Below, in pieces: positions 51,479 through 60,900 of a DNA stretch of 64,000 nt; position 1 is the stretch's first letter; every line of letters starts with the position of its first letter. The position numbers were made by a program, and so were the translations under genes. Below the pieces are notes generated by a model. The model was not told where the DNA came from, searched no databases, and was given only the letters and a program-made list of their open reading frames with translations. Source of the stretch: Pseudomonadota bacterium (GTDB taxonomy: Bacteria; Pseudomonadota; Gammaproteobacteria; Steroidobacterales; Steroidobacteraceae); NCBI GenBank assembly GCA_023417315.1, contig JAEZFW010000067.1, forward strand, positions 116,033 to 180,032, given 5' to 3'.

Positions 51479-52435
51479 TCACGATGTCGAGGCACTTGGA
51501 GCGAGCTCGCGATCCATGAGGAAAGCAAGACCGCACAGCACGCTGAGAACGATCATCATCAACCGCCGTAAGAGCGCCGCAATGGTCGCGACGTCAAAGT
51601 CGACTCCGAGCGCGACCGCCATTCCGACGAGAGAGCCTTCCATCACGCCGATCCCATTGATCGAGACAGGCAGTACGGCAGCGATACCTGCCGCCGCGGC
51701 CATGAGAGCGCACGCTCTGAAGCTCACGGGATGGCCAATCAGCGCGAAGATGCCGCACAAGATCAGCACGGACGTGATCTGAAACACGAGCGCGAACGCG
51801 GCTACGTAGAGCCATTCCTTGCGAGCGCGGCGCAGCCGGGCGAGGTTGTGCTCGAGCGCATCGAAGGCAGACCGATGCCGAAGGCGCATCGTCAAGGGCT
51901 TCAGCCATCCGGCTCGAAGGATGAGCACGAAGACGACCACGGCCGTACCGCCCATAGCGCAGAGCCCGACAAACCAGCGCGCGACGGCAGCCTCTTCGAA
52001 AAGTGAGAGTGCTGCGAGCGCACCTAGCAACAAGAGTGCCAGCAAGCCGGAGGCTCGCTCGATGAGAACGGCGGAAAGTGCGCGTGACCGATAGCCGTCC
52101 GCCGGCATTGTGCGCACGACGCGATAAGCATCTCCTCCAACCGCGCTCGGCAGGAAATTATTGATGAAGTACCCTTTCGCAAGCACTTCGAAGAGATAAT
52201 CGAATGGTTGCACGAGACCCAGCATTCGAAGTGCCCACTGCCAGCGCCACGCGCTGATCGCGAGCTCCCAAACCATCGCCACCAAGATCACAGCGAACGG
52301 CCATAGCGGAAGATTCGTCAGTACGCGCTGCGCCTCCGACCAATCGACACCTCGAACCAGCACCGCGATGAGCAACAGCGCGATCGCCGCTTTTACAGCG
52401 CGCTTGATCGAGACGACCTGGCTCGGAGAGCTCAT
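51479..52435 (-). CDS. UPF0104/LPG-synthase-TM family membrane protein (flippase-like)
   Basis: 318 residues with about eight transmembrane helices (AIALLLIAVLVRGVDW; LPLWPFAVILVAMVWELAI; and others). Family markers are AKGYFINNFLPSAVGGDAYR, SAVLIERASGLLALLLLG and LPVSINGIGVMEGSLVGMAV. This domain is the membrane part of MprF and of AglD-like proteins, often implicated in moving or using lipid-linked substrates. It sits between two paralogous methyltransferase genes with gaps of 35 and 24 bases, so all three are probably co-transcribed and act on one lipid or lipid-linked glycan. That last point is inference. Confidence 0.85.
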   Translation of the reverse strand: MSSPSQVVSIKRAVKAAIALLLIAVLVRGVDWSEAQRVLTNLPLWPFAVILVAMVWELAISAWRWQWALRMLGLVQPFDYLFEVLAKGYFINNFLPSAVGGDAYRVVRTMPADGYRSRALSAVLIERASGLLALLLLGALAALSLFEEAAVARWFVGLCAMGGTAVVVFVLILRAGWLKPLTMRLRHRSAFDALEHNLARLRRARKEWLYVAAFALVFQITSVLILCGIFALIGHPVSFRACALMAAAAGIAAVLPVSINGIGVMEGSLVGMAVALGVDFDVATIAALLRRLMMIVLSVLCGLAFLMDRELAPSASTS

Positions 52436-52459
52436 GCGTTCTGCTCGGAGGTGGAAGCC

Positions 52460-53233
52460 TCAGGCCGCGAGGGGTCGGAATGCCACGGCCCCGATCCGCT
52501 TGGACATGATGTGCACTCGGCTGTCGTACAAGCGGAAGATGACGCGGAGCACGCATTCCAAGGCGTTCGTGATCGCCCATCCGACGTAGTTCAAGGGGCG
52601 GTCCCAGAACACATACAACTTGCAGGCAAACGGCTCGATGCGTTGGAAGCCGCCGAGCAGCAAGAGTTGGGCGAGGCTGTGTTCCGTCACGTTATAGAAA
52701 TGGTCGATGTTGTGAGAGATATGCTCCGGCGAGACGATCGGATTCGCTCCGTTGATCGCGTACACGAGCACCTGGCCACCCGGCATGAGCGCGGCATAAC
52801 AGAGCTCGAGAAACTCGATCGTCTCCGCGACCGTCAGGTGATTGAGCTCTTGCTCCGGGATGATCAAATCGTACTCACGAGGATGGCTCGCCAAGTGATC
52901 GAACGCACTCTCGACTCGGCAGGGCAGTTTGCGATCCAAGGCATGCGAGATCTTGGCTGGATCCGAATCCACACCGAGCACGCGCGTATAGCCTGCCCGT
53001 TGCAGAGCGTTGACCAAATAGCCCGGGCCGCAACTCAATACCAGAATTGAAATATTGCGATCGGCTGGGATCCTAGGCAGGTAGTTGGCGCGATAGTAGA
53101 TTTCGAAATCGCGAAACCCTTTCGTCAGATCGCGCGTGCCCTGCCAGTAGGTGTCGAATGGCTCGGAACGAGCAGCAAAGGTGCGACGCTGCGGCCTCGG
53201 ATCTTCGGCGAACTGCACGCGCTCGATACCCAT
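52460..53233 (-). CDS. class I SAM-dependent methyltransferase (paralogue 2)
   Basis: 257 residues from the ATG at 53233 with AAGGGAGGG upstream; a longer frame opening at a TTG has no plausible support. SAM site ILVLSCGPGYLVNALQRAGY and GVDSDPAKISHALDR, then YDLIIPEQELNHLTVAETIE. It matches paralogue 1 throughout (SEPFDTYWQGTRDL against EPFDSYWQAPEDV; IYYRANYLPRIPADR against YYRANYLGHLPTDR), including the C-terminal hydrophobic stretch. First gene of the three-gene operon. The pair may methylate the same substrate at two positions or form a heterodimer. Confidence 0.85.
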   Translation of the reverse strand: MGIERVQFAEDPRPQRRTFAARSEPFDTYWQGTRDLTKGFRDFEIYYRANYLPRIPADRNISILVLSCGPGYLVNALQRAGYTRVLGVDSDPAKISHALDRKLPCRVESAFDHLASHPREYDLIIPEQELNHLTVAETIEFLELCYAALMPGGQVLVYAINGANPIVSPEHISHNIDHFYNVTEHSLAQLLLLGGFQRIEPFACKLYVFWDRPLNYVGWAITNALECVLRVIFRLYDSRVHIMSKRIGAVAFRPLAA

Positions 53234-53715
53234 GAGCCCTCCCTTGGAGCTCTCTCTGCAAGACCTGAAAGGACAGATTTCCCGCGCATTCTTGCGAGAT
53301 GGAAACGCACATCGAGTGTGGGAGTTCCAGTACACGCCGGCGCTTCGGGCGCGCCAGACTGCATGTCGCAATGCGGCGCGATTTTCTGCGTACTTACCGA
53401 GAGTTCAAACGAGAGCTGCAATGAGCGGTCGATCGCGATCGGCCGGGTACCGCCTGGGTCTCTTGCGCAGATCGACGATTATGTCCGCTCGGGTAACCCG
53501 CTCCGCACGCAAGACGTTGCGCTCGATCGCCACTGATTCATAAGAGTGCAGATCGCTGTTGCGATCACTGTGACGTCCACTACCAGGTTCACATTGTTCC
53601 GCACTGCGATTTCACAGATTGCGGTATGCGTCGAGTCCGTGATTCGCGACACGTCAGAAAACTTGCGTGGAGCGCATCATCCGCCGCACACGGACACCTG
53701 GGCGGGACCCCCTGT
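53234..53715. other. 482-base intergenic region without a recognisable gene
   Basis: It separates the divergent methyltransferase operon and the FHA gene and should contain both promoters. Short open frames here have no leader, family motif or ribosome site that I can support. No repeat of the window's families is present. Confidence 0.5.
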
Positions 53716-54612
53716 ATGGCTGTATCTCCAGAATCGTTGCCGGCAATCGACCGCACGCAACCGCTGCCCCTCATTCCCGAGCACAACCCACCCGTCATCG
53801 AAGTCGAAGACGCAAGCGCCGAAGACGAAGCTCATCACACCGTCTACGTTTCATTCGATGCTACCGGTGTCGACTCAGGGGTCGTGCCGGACTCCATCGA
53901 AGCGTTGCTGGAAACTAAGCCGAGCTCCACAGCCGTGCGGGCGAACCCGGCGACCGTTGCCAACGCCGCGAGCGATCCGATGGAGCTGGTGCAGATACAA
54001 GCGCTCGAGCTGGCCGCCAACCGCGCGGAGATTGCTCGGCAACAACGCGAGCAGGAAGACCTGCAACGCGCCCTTCGCTTGCGCGATGGTTGGCTCGCGG
54101 ATGCGCGCAAGGAGCTGAAGAGCGTGCAGGAAGAACGCCGCGTTCTCATCGCTCAACTCGCAGAAGCTCGACGCAGCGTCGAAGACATGTCGAAGCGTGC
54201 CGAGCAACAAGCGCAACAGATCGCCACGCTCGAAGCGCAGGCCGCCGAGCGCATGAGCCTCACAGCGTTTGCCGGCGACTCCGTACCGCGTACTCGCCCC
54301 GTGCAATCGTCCGAGCCCCTCGATATCGCGAACCCGGCGACCCTCATGCCGCTTGACGACAGCAGCGCGCCATTAGTTCTCGACCGCAAAGTGATGACCG
54401 TGGGCCGCACACGCGACACCGACATCTGCGTTCCTTCCGTCCTCGTGAGCCGCGACCACGCTCGCCTACTCGTGAGCGAAGACAGCGTCGTGATCTTCGA
54501 CGTCGGTAGCATCAACGGCTCATTCGTCAACGAGCAGCCCATCAAGAGGCAGACGTTGAAAGATGGAGATGTCGTGAGGTTCGCGGACCGGCGGTATAGG
54601 TTCTGCGGCTGA
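53716..54612 (+). CDS. FHA domain protein with central coiled coil
   Basis: 298 residues from the ATG at 53716. An acidic, low-complexity N-terminus (about 1-80) leads into a long coiled coil (about 95-185, LVQIQALELAANRAEIARQQ, LRLRDGWLADARKELKSVQE). The C-terminal 90 residues are a forkhead-associated domain: VMTVGRTRDTDICVPSVLVS, RDHARLLV, DVGSINGSFVNEQPI, LKDGDVVRF. The phosphothreonine-binding Arg, Ser/Arg-His and Asn residues are there. It binds phosphorylated partners, but no Ser/Thr kinase is in the window. No signal peptide, so cytosolic. Confidence 0.87.
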   Translation: MAVSPESLPAIDRTQPLPLIPEHNPPVIEVEDASAEDEAHHTVYVSFDATGVDSGVVPDSIEALLETKPSSTAVRANPATVANAASDPMELVQIQALELAANRAEIARQQREQEDLQRALRLRDGWLADARKELKSVQEERRVLIAQLAEARRSVEDMSKRAEQQAQQIATLEAQAAERMSLTAFAGDSVPRTRPVQSSEPLDIANPATLMPLDDSSAPLVLDRKVMTVGRTRDTDICVPSVLVSRDHARLLVSEDSVVIFDVGSINGSFVNEQPIKRQTLKDGDVVRFADRRYRFCG

Positions 54613-54639
54613 TCTGGGTTAGCTGAAAGCCTTCGGCGC

Positions 54640-55020
54640 TGTGCGCCTACGGCAGGAAAGCCTGTCGGCAGGAAAGACGCACTATCGACGTCAAGAGAGC
54701 CTTCCGGCAAGTCGGCATGGCGCCAACGCCAGCCTTCGGTTCGCGAGTTCGCGAACCTGCGGCAAGAAAGACTAACGGCAGGAAAGCCGTGCGCGCGACG
54801 GCAAGAAAGCCTGCCGGCAAGTCAGAGATGGATTGGGTTCCGTGTACTAGTCGCTACGAACCCAGAAGCGGCGTAATCATCGATCTTGATGTCCCTTCTG
54901 TCCTGCCGATAGGCTTTCTTGCCTCTAGGCTTTCCTGCCGTAAGCACACCGTGCTGTAGGCTCACTTGCCGTCGATAGTGCGGCTTTCCTGGCGCAGGCA
55001 CGCCGTGCCGAGTCTTCCGC
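54640..55020. repeat. dense cluster of GGCAGGAAAGCC units in both directions, with a long inverted repeat
   Basis: On the plus strand GGCAGGAAAGCC or GGCAAGAAAGCC variants occur at about 54651, 54669, 54762, 54778 and 54800, with related CGGCAAGTC at 54706 and 54815. The reverse complement (GGCTTTCCTGCC, GGCTTTCTTGCC) occurs at about 54911, 54927 and 54982. A longer block, GGAAAG-CGCACTATCGACG plus GTCAAGAGAGCC near 54673-54704, is inverted near 54960-54997. Spacing is irregular. It fills the 460-base gap (54613-55072) between the FHA and DjlA-like genes. Origin unknown. Confidence 0.75.
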
Positions 55021-55072
55021 CTCGGGCCCGTTTCCCGTACCTTCTCGCGTTCCTCCGGTTTGGGACGTTCGA

Positions 55073-55843
55073 ATGTCGTTGGTCTTCCTTTTCGCAATTC
55101 TCGGTTTGATCTTCGGTGGCGCGCGCGGCCTGTTGATCGGTGCAGTCATCGGCGTCGTTGCAACCTGGTTGCAGCGGAACGTCTTGATGAAACGGCTCGC
55201 GAGCGTTCAGCAGCAGTTCTTGGAATCGACATTCGCCGTGATGGGCGCGCTGTGCAAGGCGGACGGCGTCGTGACTCGCGACGAGATCGCCACCGCCGAG
55301 GCAATGTTCACGCGTCTGCAGCTTTCGGGTGAGCAGCGCGAGCGGGCCAAGGCGGCGTTCAATCGGGGCAAGGCGCCTGAGTTCGATCTGGACGATGAAG
55401 TGCGCACGTTCGCAAGCGTCTGTCATGGACAGCGCGTCTTGATGATCATGTTCCTGCAGATCCAGATCTCCGCCATCGCAGGCGATGGCAACGTGCATCC
55501 AGCGGAACACCAGATGCTCGTGCGCGTGGCGCGCTTGTTGGGCTTGAGCGAAGCCGACGTCGCTCAACTCGAAGCCTTGCTGCGCGCAGGCGGTCGCGGG
55601 CCGTCACCCGGACGCGCGCCGCCGAAATCCGCGCTCGAAGATGCCTACGCGGCACTCGGGCTCACACCGTCGGCAACGGATGCACAGATCAAACAGGCGT
55701 ATCGCCGCTTGATAAGTCAGAATCATCCAGACAAGCTCGCGGGTAAGGGGCTGCCGGAGAGCATGCGCGAGCTCGCAGAAGAACGAACGCGGGAAATCAA
55801 CACGGCGTACGAGATGATCAAACAAGCCCGTGGGTTCGCGTAA
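55073..55843 (+). CDS. djlA: DjlA-like co-chaperone (TerB-like plus DnaJ domain)
   Basis: 256 residues. An N-terminal membrane segment (LVFLFAILGLIFGGARGLLI) with glycine zipper features is followed by a TerB-like helical domain (about 45-165; MGALCKADGVVTRDEIATAE, AIAGDGNVHPAEHQML) and a C-terminal J domain with AYAALGLTPSATDAQIKQAY and HPD in SQNHPDKLAG. This is the standard order of DjlA, an inner-membrane partner of DnaK with the J domain in the cytoplasm. It lies 5 bases before the antiporter gene on the same strand, so they are co-transcribed. Confidence 0.93.
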   Translation: MSLVFLFAILGLIFGGARGLLIGAVIGVVATWLQRNVLMKRLASVQQQFLESTFAVMGALCKADGVVTRDEIATAEAMFTRLQLSGEQRERAKAAFNRGKAPEFDLDDEVRTFASVCHGQRVLMIMFLQIQISAIAGDGNVHPAEHQMLVRVARLLGLSEADVAQLEALLRAGGRGPSPGRAPPKSALEDAYAALGLTPSATDAQIKQAYRRLISQNHPDKLAGKGLPESMRELAEERTREINTAYEMIKQARGFA

Positions 55844-55848
55844 CGGCC

Positions 55849-57048
55849 ATGAGCACGACCGAAGTTTTCTTGATCGCGATGATTCTGATCTTCGCGGTCC
55901 CGTACTCGATTTGGCGCCTGGCACGCACGGATTACTACGCGCCGCTCGTCGTCGTGCAGATCATCACGGGCATCCTGCTCGGACCTGGTGTGCTTGGAGC
56001 AGCATTTCCCGAGTACTACCAGTTCGTATTCACGCCCTCTGTCGTGCAGGCACTCAATGGTGTGGCTTGGTGGGCCGTGATGATCTTCGTGTGGATCGCA
56101 GGCATCGAGCTCGATCTCGGCGCCGCGTGGAGGCATCGAGGGGAAACCACGATCACGGCTGGGCTTGCGCTCGGGAGCCCGTTACTGCTGGGTTCGATTG
56201 CGGCAGCGATGCTCGTCGCTCATCCGGGATGGGTGGGCCGCGAAGCACAGACGTGGCAGTTTGTCGCAGGCGTCGGGATGGCGTGTGCCGTGACCGCGTT
56301 GCCGATTCTGATTCTGCTCATGGAGAAACTGACGATTCTTCGTCAGCCGATCGGCCAACGCATCCTGCGTTACGCGAGCATGGACGACATTGCAATCTGG
56401 GGTGTGCTCGCATTGATCCTCCTAGATTGGACGCGCGTCGGTCGACAAATCGGTTTCCTGCTCGCATTCGCGGTCGCGGCCTTCGTATTTCGCAAGCTGA
56501 TGCAGCGCATCCCCGAGAACGATCGCTGGTACGTCGGATTGATCTGGCTTGCGGTGTGTGGGCTCGGTGCGGATTGGTGCGGCCTGCACTATATGGTCGG
56601 CGCATTTCTGTCCGGCGCCGTCATGGAGAGCGCTTGGTTCAATCAGCGACAAATGGATTTGTTACGACATCATGTCTTGCTCATCGTGATGCCAGTGTTC
56701 TTCTTGAGCACAGGGCTGCGCACGAACTGGACGCTCGGTAGTCAGGCAGTGTTTCTCGTCGCCGGCATCCTGCTGGTGGCATCGGTCGTCGGCAAGCTCG
56801 TCGGCACACATGTCGCCGGCCGCGTTCTCAAATGGGAGCCTGGCGAGGCTTCCCTCATCGGCTGGTTGTTGCAGACGAAGGCGTTGATCATGATCATCTT
56901 CGCCAACGTGCTGCTCGACAAACATATCATCACGAGCGAGACGTTCACTGCGCTGCTCTTGATGGCAGTCGCAAGCACGATGCTGACCGTCCCGGTCGTC
57001 GCACCGATGTTGCAGAAGATGAAGACGTTATTGGCGCGAGCGGCGTAG
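55849..57048 (+). CDS. cation:proton antiporter (CPA2, KefB-like)
   Basis: 399 residues and about 12 hydrophobic segments, an inner-membrane Na+/H+ or K+/H+ exchanger of the CPA2 family. Landmarks: VVVQIITGILLGPGVLG, WWAVMIFVWIAGIELDLGAA, YASMDDIAIWGVLALILLDW with the acidic pair in the ion site, and HYMVGAFLSGAVMES. It ends without a TrkA-N domain, so it is shorter than KefB/KefC and lacks nucleotide or glutathione control. It follows the DjlA-like gene by 5 bases. Confidence 0.88.
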   Translation: MSTTEVFLIAMILIFAVPYSIWRLARTDYYAPLVVVQIITGILLGPGVLGAAFPEYYQFVFTPSVVQALNGVAWWAVMIFVWIAGIELDLGAAWRHRGETTITAGLALGSPLLLGSIAAAMLVAHPGWVGREAQTWQFVAGVGMACAVTALPILILLMEKLTILRQPIGQRILRYASMDDIAIWGVLALILLDWTRVGRQIGFLLAFAVAAFVFRKLMQRIPENDRWYVGLIWLAVCGLGADWCGLHYMVGAFLSGAVMESAWFNQRQMDLLRHHVLLIVMPVFFLSTGLRTNWTLGSQAVFLVAGILLVASVVGKLVGTHVAGRVLKWEPGEASLIGWLLQTKALIMIIFANVLLDKHIITSETFTALLLMAVASTMLTVPVVAPMLQKMKTLLARAA

Positions 57049-57065
57049 CCGAAGAGAAGAAAGGC

Positions 57066-57899
57066 TCATCCTGTTGATCCCGTCAAAGGAATTCGTCCTC
57101 TTCGGAGTCCGACCTGGACATGTGCGGTGCTGCCAGATCGTACTGCGGCGGCGATCAACCAAGCTGCGCCGTTGAACAGCGTCGCCACGATCAACATCGT
57201 CCATTCGTAGCGATTTGGATTTGCCAGTACGCGTGGGACATGCAGGAGCAGTACGAAGCACGCCAGCATGAAGCACAGCAACGCCGTCGATAGTCGCATC
57301 CACACACCGGCGATCAAGCTCAATCCGGCCGCGATATGCCCGACACCGGTCAGATATGTGAAGAAGAGCCTCGCGGGTATCCATTCCGGAATCATCTCGG
57401 CCGCGAACTGCGCATAGACGAAGTGCGACGCCCCGCATCCGATCAATCCGACTCCGAAACACATCCGGCCGATTGAGACGAGTCTGCCCGCGTTCAGGAG
57501 CCTAGGTGCACTCGCACTGGTGGGGTCATCGCGAGTCGTTCCCATGAGCGCAAGACACGCGCCGAGCGGAAGCAAGAACTCGAAAGACCCGAGCCAGTTC
57601 GCGCCTGTGAGGAGTCTCGGAACGTGGAGCACCAGCAACCACGCCGCGAAAATACCTGTCATCGCCACTAGACCGCGCCGGGCTGTGCGCGGCATCAGAA
57701 AGAGAGCGCTCACGATCACGAGCACTACGCCGCTGATTCGAGCGGCGAGCGCGCGTGCCGGTAGCGCATCGGGTACCGGTTGCCAGGTGTAAGCGAAATC
57801 GCCCGTGACGATGGAGAGCACTCCAAGGATCGCAGTCGTCGCGGCGAGCAGAATGCTACCGACTCGTCGGAGCTCCGGTTCTCTGAGGCACACAATCAT
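57066..57899 (-). CDS. DoxX-like integral membrane protein
   Basis: 277 residues with about eight transmembrane helices. The second half (RMCFGVGLIGCGASHFVYAQ, LTGVGHIAAGLSLIAGVWMR, LSTALLCFMLACFVLLLHVP) has the DoxX/DoxD pattern of four helices, and the first half looks like a diverged duplicate of it. DoxX proteins are associated with redox or sulfur metabolism in several bacteria; no such gene is adjacent. It is convergent with the antiporter gene, 17 bases apart. Confidence 0.7.
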   Translation of the reverse strand: MIVCLREPELRRVGSILLAATTAILGVLSIVTGDFAYTWQPVPDALPARALAARISGVVLVIVSALFLMPRTARRGLVAMTGIFAAWLLVLHVPRLLTGANWLGSFEFLLPLGACLALMGTTRDDPTSASAPRLLNAGRLVSIGRMCFGVGLIGCGASHFVYAQFAAEMIPEWIPARLFFTYLTGVGHIAAGLSLIAGVWMRLSTALLCFMLACFVLLLHVPRVLANPNRYEWTMLIVATLFNGAAWLIAAAVRSGSTAHVQVGLRRGRIPLTGSTG

Positions 57900-57997
57900 T
57901 CTCCGTCTTCCTCCGCGAGCTTTGCGTGCTTTGCGAGAGTTTATCTATTCGAGAAAAAATCGCGGGCGACGCTCATCGCGTCCGCCCGCCAACTCAC

Positions 57998-60900
57998 TCA
58001 GAACTTGTAGCGCGCGCCCACGCTATATCGTGCTCCTTGGTCTTCGACGAACCACATCTGCTTCTTCGATCGCCCATGCCAACGCACATCCTCTTCCGTG
58101 AGATTGAGTCCTTCGAACGCCACCGATAAGTGATCGTTGACGTCATAGCCGACGCTGAGATCGATCTGCTCGTACTCCTCCACGTAGATCGGATTGCGCG
58201 ATGAGCCAACGTTCGCATTCGCGAGGAACTCATCGCGCCAGTTGTACGCAAGGCGCACGGTGAACCCGAAGTTCTCGTACATCAGTACCAGGTTCGCAGA
58301 GTCGCTGAGACCGAGCAGCGCGAACTGATTCTCATCGGGATCGCTTGCGTTGTTGAACTCCACATCGCCGTTCACGATCGTGTAATTCGCGAGCACACCG
58401 AACCCCGTGCTCCCGAAGAAGTACTGCCCTGCGAGCTCCCAACCGTTGATGTTTGCCTCCTTGCTATTGACCGGACGCGAAACCGCAAAGATGTACTGCG
58501 GGTCCTCGGCATTCGGCAGGATGTCGTAACGCGTTGCGAATGCGACCGCTTGCGCGCTCGAGCCATCGTAATTGGCCGCACCGCCCGTCCAGGTACCGTT
58601 CGTGTCAGTGAACGTTCCTGGGTTCTCGATCATCGTCATCAGCGTGAACAGGGAGGTGTCGTCGACGGCGTACCCGTTGTCTTCCAAGTATTGCAGCGCA
58701 TCCAGCGCCCGACGTCCCGCGGTTTGATCGCGAATGCCGAATACGGTCTCGTCAGTGACTTGATTGCCGATGAAGTTCTTGACGCGTTTGTCCCAGAACC
58801 CGGCGGAGACGTAACCGTTATCGGAGAAGTACCACTCGAGCGAGACGTCGATGTTGTCGGATTCCAGCGGCACGAGACCTGGGTTGTTCGCCTGCGCATT
58901 CGACTGAGCGCCGAAGAGCGTGGAGCCGTTCGGCGTGCCCGGGAATGCGCCCGCCGCCAACTGCCCGAAGCCCGCGCGCGCAATCGTCGTGCTGTACGAG
59001 AATCGCGCTTTGAGCGAATCAGTCAGCCCGATGTCGAAGTCCAAGCTGGGCAGCACGTTGTCATAGTCCGCGGTTTCCCTCACGGCTTGCACGTTCTCGG
59101 GCAACAGCTCAGGCCGCAGCACTTGGAAGTCATTGTTGTCCTGCCAAAGAAGCGCAGTCGGCACCAGGATGTGTGCAACCGATTCGACCTCAGTGCGTTC
59201 GTAGCGGGCACCGAGCAGCAGATTCGTGGGCATGCCACCCAACGATCCCTCGAGCGCGAATTGAATGTAGAACGCCTGCGTATCCTCCGCGATCTCGTTG
59301 TCGACGGCGAAGCCCGGGTTGTAGCGAAGCTGGCCGTCCGTCGCTGAGGGCTCGGTCCAGTTGGTCCGCCCGCTCTGCAGCGCCCATTGGGCGAGCTCGT
59401 TTGCGTTGCCCTTCCATCCGCCAATTGGCGCACCGACGGGATTGAAATCGTCGAACGCGTTTACGAGGCTGAACGGGTGCAACAACGCCACCATCCCAGG
59501 GGCGTTGCCGACATCGCTGACGCCCCAATCGCCCAGCGTCATGTTCGCGGTCGAGCCGCGCTGACGCATCTCGAGCTCGCGCGTTTCCATGCCGAATTGA
59601 AAGCGACCCTCGTCGAACTCGAGCGCGCCGTCCAGCCGCGCCTGCAACAGATCGGTCGCTTGATCCTGGTAGAAGATGCGCAAGATCTGCGAGCCCAGCG
59701 TTGCGGCGTCGAACGAGAAGTTCGAGTCGCCGTTCGTGCCCGCATAAGCATCGAACTGCGTCGGATACAGTGTGCGACCGGCAACGGCTAGGCCCGTGTT
59801 GAATTGAAACTCCTGCGTCCAGAACGCTGAGGCATTGCGGCACGCCGGCGCGCCGCCCGCGGGATTCGGGCCGTAGTTCTCGAGACACTGGCTCGGCACA
59901 CGGCCTGCGAAACTGAAAGTGGTTTCGCCACCGCCGGTGAGCGGATCGTTGGGCGTGCTCTCGGCAGTCGAATCGTGCAGATCGAGCGCGAGATTGAAAG
60001 TATCGGTCACTTGCCAGTCGGCGTTGAAGCCGATCGATTTCAGCTCGTTCTGTTGTTCGCGATGCTGCTGCTCGTAGCCGAAATCCTTGCCAGCGCCCGT
60101 GTACTCGCGAAGCAGTACGGGTGTGGCGACCTGTTCGGACGTATCGAATTCGAGATGGTAGAAGCCGTTGCGCTGCAGCCAGATCGTCTGATCGCCGCGA
60201 TCCTCGATGAGCTCATTCAATGCATACGTGTAATCTGCTGTGAGCGTCACGGCATCCGTCGGAGCGAACTGCACGGTGAGCTGCGCGTTCGTGCGCTCCC
60301 GCTCGCGATCTGCGAAGTGATAGCGAATGTCATTCGGAATGCCGTAGAGCTGACCGACCGCAGGAGCATTGACGATCTGCGCATCCACGAAGTCATCGGA
60401 GGAGTCGTAAGGAGTGTCATTGCGATTCACGTACAACGGGGCGCGCGTACGATTCACATCCATGTCCCCGTCCCACGCTTGTACGCGCCAATCATTCACC
60501 GTGGAGCCGGAGGAGCCACTATCACGTTTTTGATAACTTGCGCTGAGCCCGACGCCCCAGGTCTTCTCATCGTTCGTGTAGCTGAAGATTCCGGAGACTT
60601 CTGGAGTGACATCATCGCCGACACGATTGGTCGTATCGTTGACGGCCTTTGCGCCGACGTTCGCCACGATTCCGTCATTGTCGAATGGACGTGCAGTTCG
60701 GACGTTGATGCTTGCGCCGATACCGCCGGTCGCGATGTCGGCGCGGCCGGTCTTGTAGACCTCGACTGCGCTGATGCTCTCCGCTGCAAGATTCGAGAAG
60801 TTGAACGAGCGAGTATTGCCGGCGATGCCACCGGAGACGGCTAGGCCATTCGCGAACGCGTCGGCCGTCGGCATCTGACGCCCATTCAGCGTCACCATGT

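Noticed and set aside
53318..53543. Short plus-strand frames upstream of the FHA gene
   Set aside because: No ribosome site or recognisable sequence; composition like noncoding DNA in the region.
54640..55020. CRISPR array
   Set aside because: Units of 12 bases occur in both directions with irregular spacing and no cas genes nearby.
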